From: an uncultured Aquimarina sp.
Lineage (GTDB): Bacteria > Bacteroidota > Bacteroidia > Flavobacteriales > Flavobacteriaceae
Direction: 5' to 3'
Length of the DNA stretch: 64,000 nt
Assembly: GCA_947503835.1 (NCBI GenBank)
Contig: CANNFM010000006.1
Location: 1-64,000 of the forward strand
The notes under the pieces are model-generated. The model had not been told where the DNA came from and did not search any database. It saw only the letters and a list, made by a program, of their open reading frames with translations. Made by a program: the position numbers and the translations under genes. This document shows, one piece after another, positions 8,119 through 16,081 of this stretch; position 1 is the first letter of the stretch; every line of letters begins with the position of its first letter.

Positions 8119-8540
8119 TATTTTGAAGTAATTATCAACTGTTTTAAAGTAGATGTTACTGTATTATGGAAATCAAGTACCGTGTCTTGAGGAACTTTAT
8201 ATCCATAGGATATGTTTTTAAAATCCTGTATAATTTTTGATGCATACCCTAACGCTATTTTTTCAACTGTTGCATCAACATAATCCTGTTTTTTTAATAT
8301 ACCAAGTTCAAATGCTTGTTGGATTAAAGCTGCCCAATTTTTGGTCTTAAATTTCTTTTTTAGTATACCTCTTACATAACCTAAATCCTCCTTTCTAAGT
8401 GAGAGGAAATCTGCAATATATTGATCATCAGCATTAAGAACAGATAATCTCAAAAAGTACTTTTCCCTATTTGATAATGTTATTAAATTACCCTCCATAG
8501 TATATTTTTTTATTGAACTCTGTAGTAGATCAAATATCAA
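8118..8540 (-). CDS. Small LuxR/GerE-like HTH protein (copy 1 of tandem pair)
   Basis: A 140-residue protein with an N-terminal GerE-like HTH: LSNREKYFLRLSVLNADDQYIADFL, then VRGILKKKFKTKNWAALIQQAFELGIL. A helical tail without recognised domains follows. It has the same architecture as the next gene, which overlaps it by one base, so the pair probably arose by duplication and may form a heterodimer. The start is 20 bp from one arm of a long inverted repeat (8561-8597). Regulatory function is inferred from the fold only. Confidence 0.6.
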   Translation of the reverse strand: MIFDLLQSSIKKYTMEGNLITLSNREKYFLRLSVLNADDQYIADFLSLRKEDLGYVRGILKKKFKTKNWAALIQQAFELGILKKQDYVDATVEKIALGYASKIIQDFKNISYGYKVPQDTVLDFHNTVTSTLKQLIITSK

Positions 8541-8560
8541 TTCTTGATCTAAATTATTCT

Positions 8561-8810
8561 AAAAAAAGTGCTGAAACCGATTTAAAATGGGACGAAGAAG
8601 ATTGAAATGTGATTATAAAAGTTGTCAATAATAACGTTTGAAACAATTTCAATACACCTATTAAGGAAATTATAACCAAAATCACGTTTTAATACCAAAA
8701 AATCATGATAACAGATTGGCCTCACTTTGACACCATAAACACGTACTTCACTTTTGTCCTGAATACTAGATGCTTCGTCCCACTTTTTATGCGCTTCGGT
8801 ACATTTTTTT
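8561..8810. repeat. 250-bp interval bounded by ~37-bp inverted repeats
   Basis: The left arm 8561-8597 begins AAAAAAAGTG and ends TGGGACGAAG. The right arm 8773-8810 is its imperfect reverse complement, beginning CTTCGTCCCA and ending in T7. The outer 10 bp match perfectly and about two thirds of the remainder matches. The interior includes a smaller TTGAAA/TTTCAA palindrome near 8638-8652. The interval separates divergent genes. It could be a MITE-like insertion or a duplicated outward-facing promoter/operator; no gene is visible inside. Confidence 0.5.
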
Positions 8811-8861
8811 GATTTTTTCTATAAATAGATTTTTATTTGATTAAAGAATCTTTGAAAGGGT

Positions 8862-9368
8862 TTGAATACTAAAAACTATTTTAAAAACATGAGAAACATC
8901 ATTCAAGATCAATTGACCTACGAAGATCAGAAAGAGGCAGAAAATCTAGTATCAAAATTAGAAGCTATTTTTATTGATAAACTATCTGCTCTAACCGAAA
9001 AAGAACGCCAGGATTACAAAGCCATTAATGAAAAAAACAAATTATTTGTAAATAAGGTTTGGGATTATCGCAGGCATAGTACAGGTCTAAGTTCACCCGA
9101 TGTAGATTGGCAGGAATTTGAAAGCGATTACAAAGCACGTGGGTTTGCAGAGCATTTATTGGGTCGAATTGAGAGTATCATCTATCGCCTTGAAAGTACC
9201 AAAATGCTACATGATCATGACAACTATCAGGATGCACTTAATGACTATGCGTATTCACAATACAGTAAAGGAGCAGGAAAACCAGGATTTACAGAAAAAG
9301 TAGCTGAACTTAAACAATTCTTTAATCGCACTAAGAATCAGCCAAAGACAGAAGAGAACACACAATAA
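8862..9368 (+). CDS. Hypothetical helical protein
   Basis: A 168-residue, charged, mostly helical protein with no signal peptide or membrane segment and no recognised family. TTG at 8862 follows a GAAAGGG-like tract. An ATG at 8889 (MRNIIQDQ) would give 159 residues. Conserved-looking features are WDYRRHSTGLSSPDVDW and DALNDYAYSQY. Codon use fits a real gene. It stands alone between an inverted-repeat region and a degenerate repeat tract. Confidence 0.5.
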   Translation: MNTKNYFKNMRNIIQDQLTYEDQKEAENLVSKLEAIFIDKLSALTEKERQDYKAINEKNKLFVNKVWDYRRHSTGLSSPDVDWQEFESDYKARGFAEHLLGRIESIIYRLESTKMLHDHDNYQDALNDYAYSQYSKGAGKPGFTEKVAELKQFFNRTKNQPKTEENTQ

Positions 9369-9426
9369 ATAGTGTTGATTTTGATATTTATTGGTGTTAG
9401 TTAATTAATCATTTTTATTAATAATA

Positions 9427-9660
9427 CCTTCTGTTGGGTCAAAAAGGCCTTCTATAAGGCTCAACACGCTCAGAATTCGCCCCCTGAAGTTAAAAATTGA
9501 GCCTTAAAGGTCTAGCATTAGACCTAAGAAGTTAAAAGTTAGGCAAGATGGACTCAATTTTAGTCTATCAACATCTAACACTTCGTCAAAATGGCCCTAC
9601 AGAAGGTTAAAATGGCCCATAGCATGGTCGTAAAGTTCTAAATTTTAACTCGGCAGAATG
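9427..9660. repeat. Tract of degenerate short repeats with nested inverted repeats
   Basis: At least five variants of a unit like AAGTTAAAA followed by a GAGCC/TAGGC/GGCCC box occur near 9437, 9487, 9529, 9584 and 9604. A reverse-oriented relative (TTTTAACTCGGC) lies near 9645. ACCTTCTGTTGGG (9427-9439) pairs with CCCTACAGAAGGT (9595-9607). AAAATTGAG (about 9493) pairs with CTCAATTTT (about 9553). GGTCTA-GCAT-TAGACC (9509-9524) and GCCTT-CTAT-AAGGC are local hairpins. There is no open reading frame. Function is unknown; a structured RNA or a decayed recombination/repeat array is possible. Confidence 0.45.
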
Positions 9661-9967
9661 AATTTTGGATAAAGCCAATTAAAATTTTAAAAAATAATAT
9701 ACAAAAAATAATTAATCATAAACTCCTAAACTATCAGTCATTAACTAAAACAACACCATATTGCAATAGTAGTAAGGGCATAAGCTTCGATTACTGTCAG
9801 GGGTCATAAGAATTCAATAGTTCAAGAAATGTAGCTCTTCCTATAATTCCTGTACGCTCACTCCTAAGAACAGATACCCAAAACCTGACATTCTAAACAC
9901 CTAAACACATCGTTATACATTGCTAAAGGATACAATAATTACTAATAATAATTAAAGGGAAAAAGCA

Positions 9968-10201
9968 ATGAATACTATACAACAACTAGGACTAATAACA
10001 AGAATGGATATGCTTATTCGTATGCAAGCCACCGGAAGTCCTAAACAATTTGCAAGTCGTTTAGGGATATCAAAAACCACCTTGTATCGTGTGCTCAATA
10101 CCATGAAGGAGTTAGAAGCCCCAATACGCTATGATAACACAATACAAAGTTTTGTATATGCCGAACCAGTGGGTTTTGAGTTTGGATTTTACAAGCATTA
10201 G
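9968..10201 (+). CDS. Small HTH-domain protein
   Basis: A 77-residue protein that is almost entirely a winged-helix/HTH_11-like domain: TRMDMLIRMQATGSPKQFASRLGISKTTLYRVLNTMKELEAPIRYD. It matches the many ~75-residue HTH proteins scattered through Bacteroidota genomes. An AAAGGGAAAAAGCA purine tract precedes the ATG. The C-terminus ends FGFYKH. It is likely a DNA-binding regulator; no target or partner gene is evident downstream. Confidence 0.7.
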   Translation: MNTIQQLGLITRMDMLIRMQATGSPKQFASRLGISKTTLYRVLNTMKELEAPIRYDNTIQSFVYAEPVGFEFGFYKH

Positions 10202-10737
10202 ACTATACAATCCTTTTAGCGAAAGTCGAATTCCCATGAAAGTCAAATACGAACGTAATTTATGAATTCCTAATTAGAAAAACAGGACATTATTATAGTA
10301 CATATTTGTATATGATTTTAAATAGAAATAAAAAAAACTGACAAAATTTATTTTACTGGTTTTCAATTGTTTAAAGGATTTCTGATTCAAAACCCTTTTT
10401 GTCACGGCAACAAAATTATCTTTGATGATCCTGTATTGAATTTGTTGCTCAATAAAACCCAATCCCGACTATTGGCTGTTTGTCTTTTTTTATTGATTAT
10501 ACCTTTTAAAACTACATTGCGAAGCTTCATTAAATAAAACATACAATCACTTTCATGATCAGATTTTATTGGTTGGTCCAAGCGGCAGAATGTTACGACT
10601 ACCACTCATAATATTTAAAAATCAAAAAAGTTACATGTTATATTAACTCCTCTTGGTAACTTATTCACTATATATACCTATTACTTACAATGCTTCCTTT
10701 TTATCTTTTTTAAAACATTGATCGATTGTTCGATTAC
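10202..10737. other. No convincing gene
   Basis: Two short minus-strand frames (10274-10462 and 10402-10605) overlap here but show no recognisable domain and mutually inconsistent frames. They may be remnants of one gene split by a frameshift. No tRNA, strong repeat or clear promoter was seen. Confidence 0.4.
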
Positions 10738-10857
10738 CTATTTGACATTCCAACTTATCAATGTCGACACCACTAAAATTATCAATATCATTAAAATTAT
10801 AAGGGTGCCGGGGACTAAAACATTTTGCCTTAAATCTTCCATTATGTCAGCGGTCAT
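10738..10857 (-). CDS. Possible 39-residue single-span membrane peptide
   Basis: The ATG at 10857 directly follows the TAA of the 52-residue ORF upstream. The product has a short polar head (MTADIMEDLRQN), one strong transmembrane segment (LVPGTLIILMILIILVV) and a short tail. A second frame through the same bases is also open and protein-like (HPYNFNDIDNFSGVDIDK), so the true coding frame is uncertain. Unknown function. Confidence 0.3.
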   Translation of the reverse strand: MTADIMEDLRQNVLVPGTLIILMILIILVVSTLISWNVK

Positions 10858-11016
10858 TTATACTCTGGCAAATGTCAATGGGGCATAGTCGATAACCACC
10901 ACCAGTACCGAGTTCCCATTTTCCAAACGCTCCATCATATGTTGTTTCCCCGTTCTTTTGGTTTCCCGGATACTTCTTTCGTTCATATAATATTTTGGTA
11001 ATGTCTTTTTTTCCAT
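10858..11016 (-). CDS. Possible 52-residue small protein
   Basis: ATG at 11016; 52 residues beginning MEKKTLPKYYMNERSIRETK with a hydrophobic end (NSVLVVVIDYAPLTF). It is in the same frame as, and directly abuts, the 39-residue membrane ORF, so an in-frame TAA may simply split one older gene. Base composition is richer in GC than flanking chromosome, as in the rest of this island. No family recognised. Confidence 0.3.
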   Translation of the reverse strand: MEKKTLPKYYMNERSIRETKRTGKQHMMERLENGNSVLVVVIDYAPLTFARV

Positions 11017-11390
11017 TGCTACTTTATTTTATTATAACAAGTTTGCATTGAATTACATTTCTGATTTTTTATTATCAAATAAATTTCACAAAGACCAATA
11101 GTAGCGGAAGCTATTATTTGGGCCTAAAAGTAAAAACTGGATTATTAAAAGAAGTAAGTGAGAAATTTGAACAATAGCTTAGTTTCAATGTTTATAGGAT
11201 TCGTCTATTGGTGTTTTATATTGATTTAAAAAACCACTCGGTCCTTGAACAATTATCTGTCCTAGCTTCTAGGGTTCACTAAATCCCATCACCCGATTCT
11301 TGAAAAACCTCTTTATTCTTTTGTTATTACTACCGATAATCATTCCATCTATTCTATTGATCAAACTTGCCTTAAACATTCTATCCAACT

Positions 11391-12398
11391 GCGATCACTA
11401 TTTTCTCAATAGATCTATCATCTGTTTTTGTCACGATCTCAAATAAGTACATCCCATTGGATAGACGATCCGTGTTTATTTCGAGTCTGTTTTCCGAGCG
11501 CAAATAAGCTCGGACGATACTATCTCGATGTTTACTTGTTTTAACTCTTGTCCCGGACCCAGATCAATATGGACCTTATCTCTTGCCAGGATGATAAACC
11601 TGTTCTTTTCGGGCCCGTCTATGGCGACGTACTGCCGTCCAATATAGATTTAAAGCTCCTCCACCCATTATCCAAATAAGCTTGTATCCTCCACAAGGGT
11701 ACTACAAAGTTTATTTGGTTACGAAGATCGGTGCCGTTCAAATCTAGAAAGGTAACTGGATGGATCGTTGGTGGATCGGTAGGTTTTACCTCTATCATGG
11801 CTAAGTTTGGATTGTTCGCAAAAGTCGAATGCCCCGTATAGGTAACCGAGTTGGGTATAATGACCTTAGTCAAATCGTTGTCCCAAAAAGCATACATGCC
11901 AAAACTGGCCACATTTTTGGATATGGTCACACTATTGGGTATGGTCACATCAATCAATCTGTTATCATAAAAAGCATACATGCCAATACTGATCACATTT
12001 TCGGGTATCGTTACTTCGGTCAATCTATTATAGGCAAAAGCACTAGCTCCGATAACTGTCACATTGCTTGGACTTTCGAAGGTCACCTCGGTCAACTTGT
12101 CTCCGTGAACTTCTAAGGAGACTTGGTCACGACGATTAAAAGCATCTTCTCCAATAGCGGTAATGTCATAAACTTGATTTTTAAAAAACAGATCTTTGAG
12201 GATTGTCAAGTTGGGGAGGCATGAAGTCCTAATGCCTCCGGACAGTCCCACAACCTCTACCGAATTAGGGGTTTTAGAAGTAATTCTATATTTGATGCCA
12301 TCAAAGTTAAATTCGTCCCCTACATTTTGGCTATAACCGGTAAGAACTGCCAATACCATTAAGATGGCAGGCATTATTAATTGTAATTGTTTTCTCAT
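11391..12398 (-). pseudogene. BspA-like leucine-rich repeat surface protein, frameshifted before its T9SS sorting domain
   Basis: The intact frame (11619-12398, 259 residues) has a signal peptide (ILMVLAVLTGYSQ) and BspA-type LRR repeats: LTEVTIPENVISIGMYAFYDNRL, VTIPNSV, FGMYAFWDNDL, KVIIPNSV. It stops at GSTSP. Beyond the stop other frames recover the missing T9SS type A sorting domain: ARDKVHIDLGPGQELKQV, then LEINTDRLSNGMYLFEIV and DDRSIEKIVIAVG, ending near 11391. At least two frameshifts are needed, so the protein can no longer be exported and anchored normally. Such proteins are usually cell-surface adhesion or repeat-variation proteins. Confidence 0.7.
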
Positions 12399-13690
12399 TT
12401 GATGGGTTTATTTTTATACACTTTTAAATATTATTCTAAAACAAAAAATGACCATATAGAAAAAATATCCAATAATTGATACCAAAACATTGCCGTTGTC
12501 AGAAAAACTTGCCCTATGGATAAATCAACTATTTGCCTGTTGGCATTGATCTTTATTTGACTCTGAGGTGTTCTACTTAGTGATCCAAAAAAACTTTATA
12601 CTTATTAATGGTTGTAATTTCATTTTGGTATTTATTTGAAAACAAAAATTCCACTTATTTTACAGATTTGATAAATAAAGTGCTGAAATGAATTGAAACT
12701 GGGATTGAAAAGGAATTTTATGGGACTTTACAAAATTATTTTTTGAATGACCTTATTATACGTTGTAGTTAGAATAATTTGAAATTGAAAGTCTTGATAT
12801 ATTTTTTAATTGAGACTCTTTCCTGGGATGTAGCTTGTTGATTAAGCATATGTATGATCAAAGTTTAGGGCAAAAAAGTGGTTTTGTTTCTTTGTTCATA
12901 AAATGAAATAGTCTTACTTCTGATGTCTCGATGGTTCTGCCCCGTCGTAGTTTGTAACGCTTGCTTCATTTCATTTTTTATGTAAAATTTTATAGAGCAC
13001 TTTTCAGTTAAGTACTGACTCCGTTTAAAGGTTAGAACTCTATACCACAGTTCAATGTTTATGAACCTAGGTTCAATTAGATCAGTCTTTTTATACACTA
13101 CAGTGATTCTTTGGTAGATAGGTTTTGTGATCATCTGTACTATAGCTAAACCAGTATTAAATGGCATAAAAGATTTATAAAGAAAAAACTTGAAGTTTAA
13201 GGCAAAAAACATAACCATAGCCTTAGCTAAGACGAGGCTTTTTAACGCAAAAATTCGAGTTTTTTATATGAAGATATATGTTATTTAATATTGATTTAGC
13301 TATATGTATGGGTGTCGTTGTTTTTGTAAAATCGTCCATGTATAAATTACAAATATCCATTCCACAATCTTTAGACTAGTTACAAATTTGTACAGTAACA
13401 AAATGATAAATTATTGAAAAAAAGAATGCTATTAAAAGTAATGGTTCTGGGATTTTCAATTTAATTATTTTCTAAATTAAAACACAATATTATTATGAAA
13501 CACAGAAAGAAAGAAACGATCGTAAGAAAGTCATTGACCTCTTAACACTAAATTCCCTCTCATTGGAAATGTATAGGGCTTATCCCAAGTAACCTCTGTT
13601 TAGTCCTGAGTTTAACAGGTCTCAGCACTTTTTTTAGAAGAACAAGTAAAATAGAATCTATCTTTAGTTGGAGATTAATATTCAAGAAAA
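12399..13690. other. Long interval without a supported gene
   Basis: About 1.3 kb. One minus-strand frame (12865-13218, 117 codons) is open but has no recognisable motif, is rich in basic residues and has no supporting context; I do not call it. Near 13250 and 13620 there are short plausible promoter stretches but no strong hairpin. The interval separates two decayed surface-protein genes and is consistent with island decay. Confidence 0.5.
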
Positions 13691-14530
13691 ATGCAACAAT
13701 TTCGGAGTATGCCTGCAATCCTTATGATGGGGATAAGTTTAGCTAGTTATGGTCAAGTCCAAATAGGGACCGATATTGATGAGGCAACGGGTTATTTTTC
13801 CGCATCCAGTGTGAGTTTGTCTGGTGATCGTACGACCATGGCTTTTGGGGCGCATCATGATCTTGGCAACGGTTCAGAATCAGGTCATGTGCGTGTTTAT
13901 AAAAATAATGCTGGGATTTGGACCCAGATAGGCGCTGATATCGATGGTAAAGCAGCGAGGGATTATTCTGGAACAAGTGTGAGTTTGTCCAAAGATGGCA
14001 CCATCGTGGCCATTGGGGCGCATCAAGGAGGAAGGTCGCCAAGCTATGTCAGTGTGCATAAAAATGTTTCAGAAGCCTGGATTCAGGTAGGTGCTGATAT
14101 TGATGGTGGGGCTACATATGATTTTTCAGGATGGACTGTGGGTTTGTCCAACGACGGTACTATCGTGGCTATAGGAGCTTATCTAAACGATGATGGCACA
14201 AGATGGGGCTGTGTGTGTGTTTATGAAAATAAGTATGGGGATTGGACGCAGATAGGGACTGATATTGATGGCAAAGCAGACGGTGATGATTTGTCGGGAT
14301 TAAGCGTGGGCGTGTCAGGTGACAGTTCAATCGTGATCATCGGAGCTTATGAGAAAAATAGTGATGATACGGGACAAAAACTAGGGGTGGCCCATGTTCG
14401 TGTTTATGAAAATGAAAACAAGTCTGGGGAGTGGACCCGGACGAGTGCTGATATGTATACAGGACGGAGCAGCGGTTTGGAGTTTCTTATTTGTTTTTCT
14501 AAGCCCAAAACAATAAAACAAACAAAGTAA
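13691..14530 (+). CDS. Exported FG-GAP/propeller-like repeat protein, probably truncated
   Basis: A 279-residue protein with a signal peptide (PAILMMGISLASYGQ) and four to five repeats of the form W(T/I)Q(I/V)G-DIDG, then SG-SVSLS-DGTIVAIGA and VRVYKN. These are typical of T9SS-exported flavobacterial repeat proteins that probably fold as a beta-propeller. The last repeat breaks off and the chain ends with an unrelated basic tail (FSKPKTIKQTK); no C-terminal sorting domain is present. The gene is probably truncated. GC content and codon use are higher than in flanking chromosome. Confidence 0.65.
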   Translation: MQQFRSMPAILMMGISLASYGQVQIGTDIDEATGYFSASSVSLSGDRTTMAFGAHHDLGNGSESGHVRVYKNNAGIWTQIGADIDGKAARDYSGTSVSLSKDGTIVAIGAHQGGRSPSYVSVHKNVSEAWIQVGADIDGGATYDFSGWTVGLSNDGTIVAIGAYLNDDGTRWGCVCVYENKYGDWTQIGTDIDGKADGDDLSGLSVGVSGDSSIVIIGAYEKNSDDTGQKLGVAHVRVYENENKSGEWTRTSADMYTGRSSGLEFLICFSKPKTIKQTK

Positions 14531-14631
14531 TGAAAGAGAAAGAGCAATTGTTACGATGGTGCCTGCGCATAATCATTTTGATGCATTTGGTTGGAATCCT
14601 TTTGGGACTTATTGGTTTGGTTTGGTTGTAG
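14530..14631 (+). CDS. 33-residue single-span membrane peptide, translationally coupled
   Basis: The ATG shares a base with the stop of the preceding gene (TAATG). The product begins MKEKEQLLRWCLR and continues with one strong transmembrane helix (IIILMHLVGILLGLIGLVWL) to TAG. The charge pattern gives a positively charged N-terminal side. It is too short for family recognition; it could be a real coupled small protein or the end of a frameshifted larger gene. Confidence 0.4.
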   Translation: MKEKEQLLRWCLRIIILMHLVGILLGLIGLVWL

Positions 14632-14799
14632 TCATAATATATTCAATAAGATAAGTTTTGATAGTATGGTATAAAAAAGCAGGAAAAAGGAAGAAGCCAG
14701 AAGTTGACCCCGGAACGGGATGGGGCAAATTAATTATGGACCGTTTTTTCTCAGTAGGCAATTAAAAACACCAAGTAATGGTTCTGTAAGAAATTGTCC

Positions 14800-15158
14800 A
14801 TGGAAAAAAGGGGTGAATTGAGCTACACGGATGATTTTTTTAAAAAAGAGGGATATTCGCTCATTAGATTTCATTTAAGCGAGATTCTATGCTTGGAAAG
14901 TGACCGGAATTAATCACTATTTATTTATCTAACGGAAAATATTTGATAAGACAGACGCTACAGTCTGCACTGGGAGTTTTACCGTAGCAATTTTACCGGA
15001 TAAATAGATCTGTAATAATCAATATTAAAAAGATTTATAGAATAGTCGGCAATAGGGTCCATATCGAAGGTTTGAACAAATTTCGCCCAATGATTTCAAA
15101 TAAGTACAAGCGTGACATTTTAAATGCCGTGCCATTGTTTAATGAAACAATACAGTAG
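14800..15158 (+). pseudogene. LytTR-type DNA-binding domain, multiply interrupted
   Basis: Reading across frames gives a LytTR domain: FFKKEGYSLIRFHLSEILCLESD, then YLIRQTLQSALGVLP, INRSVIINIKKIYRIVG and VHIEGLNKFRPMISNKYKRDILNAV. The NRSVIINIKKI core is diagnostic of LytTR response regulators. Several stops and frameshifts interrupt it. It lies just upstream of an intact receiver domain and a PAS protein, so it is probably a leftover of the same signalling locus. Confidence 0.65.
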
Positions 15159-15184
15159 TGTATTGAGAAATAATACGTAAAGCT

Positions 15185-15604
15185 ATGAATTATTTATTTA
15201 TCGACGATAATAAGGTCCAATTGATGGTATTAAGAAAGGCTTTTGATCAATGGGGTCAAGCTCATAAGATCAGGACCGTGGACAACCCAGTGGAGGCGAT
15301 CGATTTGATTCGTTCCCATGTTTTTTTGCCAGATGTAATCGTTGTGGACTTTAATATGCCCGAGATGAATGGTTTGGACTTCATCAAAGAAATGAAATTT
15401 TCCGATGATTGGTATAGTTATATCCCTATTGTGGTGTCTACCACTGAAGAGTGTGCGGAAATTGCCATGGAATGCTATGGAAGCGGTGCCGCAGGCTATA
15501 TGATCAAACCGACCAAATATAAAAAACTGACCAATATGTTGAGGGTATTGATTCAATATTGGGAAGCAAACCTAAGCCTCTTTACCAGTATTAGTAGGTG
15601 TTAA
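15185..15604 (+). CDS. Single-domain response regulator (REC)
   Basis: A 139-residue CheY-like receiver. The acidic pair is in FIDDNK, the phosphoacceptor Asp in VVDFNMPEMNG, the conserved Thr in VVSTTEE and the Lys in MIKPTKY. There is no output domain; the C-terminus ends LSLFTSISRC. It lies 21 bp upstream of a PAS-domain protein and downstream of a broken LytTR domain, so it belongs to a dismantled two-component locus. It presumably accepted phosphate from a partner kinase that is not in the window. Confidence 0.8.
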   Translation: MNYLFIDDNKVQLMVLRKAFDQWGQAHKIRTVDNPVEAIDLIRSHVFLPDVIVVDFNMPEMNGLDFIKEMKFSDDWYSYIPIVVSTTEECAEIAMECYGSGAAGYMIKPTKYKKLTNMLRVLIQYWEANLSLFTSISRC

Positions 15605-15625
15605 ACCAATCAAGAACAAAAGATT

Positions 15626-16081
15626 ATGGATAAAGATAGTGCAGTTTTGGACAACTTGATGTTGCGCTTAATGGATAAGAGCGGAACCAGTATTTATCAA
15701 ATTCTACCGAAGGGTTATATCGTTTTAAATCTTAAGGGAAGAATTCTGGGATACAATTCCAAATGTAAGGAATTGATGGATCTTGGAAATAACGGGGTGG
15801 AAACGAGAAATATGAATGACTTTTTATCAGGTGACAACAAAGAAAGGTTTATGGTCATGCTCGAGCTTGCAGAGCTGAAGGGTCATATTGATGATTTTGA
15901 GCTGGAAATTACAAAACCAAGTGGGCAGATAAAGATTGTTTGGATCAGCGCTTCGGCCATATATGACTCCAATAAAAAAACAATTGCTTTTCATTGTATT
16001 ATATCCGATATGACCAAGGAACAAATGTTTTTGGACCAAATGAAAGAAGAATTGCGAAACGCCACAGGACGAAGATGGTGA
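15626..16081 (+). CDS. PAS-domain protein, probable truncated sensor kinase
   Basis: A 151-residue protein. Residues ~25-135 form a PAS domain (ILPKGYIVLNLKGRILGYNSKC, LSGDNKERF, IKIVWISASAIYD, AFHCIISDMTKEQ). It then enters the coiled linker that normally leads to a histidine kinase core (FLDQMKEELRNA) but ends abruptly with TGRRW. The terminal codons overlap the start of the next gene (ATGGTGA). I infer that a deletion removed the kinase part. Confidence 0.65.
   Translation: MDKDSAVLDNLMLRLMDKSGTSIYQILPKGYIVLNLKGRILGYNSKCKELMDLGNNGVETRNMNDFLSGDNKERFMVMLELAELKGHIDDFELEITKPSGQIKIVWISASAIYDSNKKTIAFHCIISDMTKEQMFLDQMKEELRNATGRRW

Noticed and set aside
10274..10605. Two overlapping minus-strand ORFs that could be a transposase remnant
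   Set aside because: No motif could be identified and the frames conflict; recorded only as a possible remnant.
11082..11177. 31-codon open plus-strand frame ending in TAG (SGSYYLGLKVKTGLL)
   Set aside because: No start codon, no recognised family and too short to separate from noise; it may be another pseudogene tail.
12865..13218. 117-codon minus-strand ORF
   Set aside because: Basic, low-complexity composition without recognisable motif, and no ribosome-site or operon support; likely chance in AT-rich DNA.
15994..16074. N-terminal extension of the KdnB-like ORF
   Set aside because: It lies wholly inside the PAS gene and shows no dehydrogenase similarity; ATG 16075 fits the family start.
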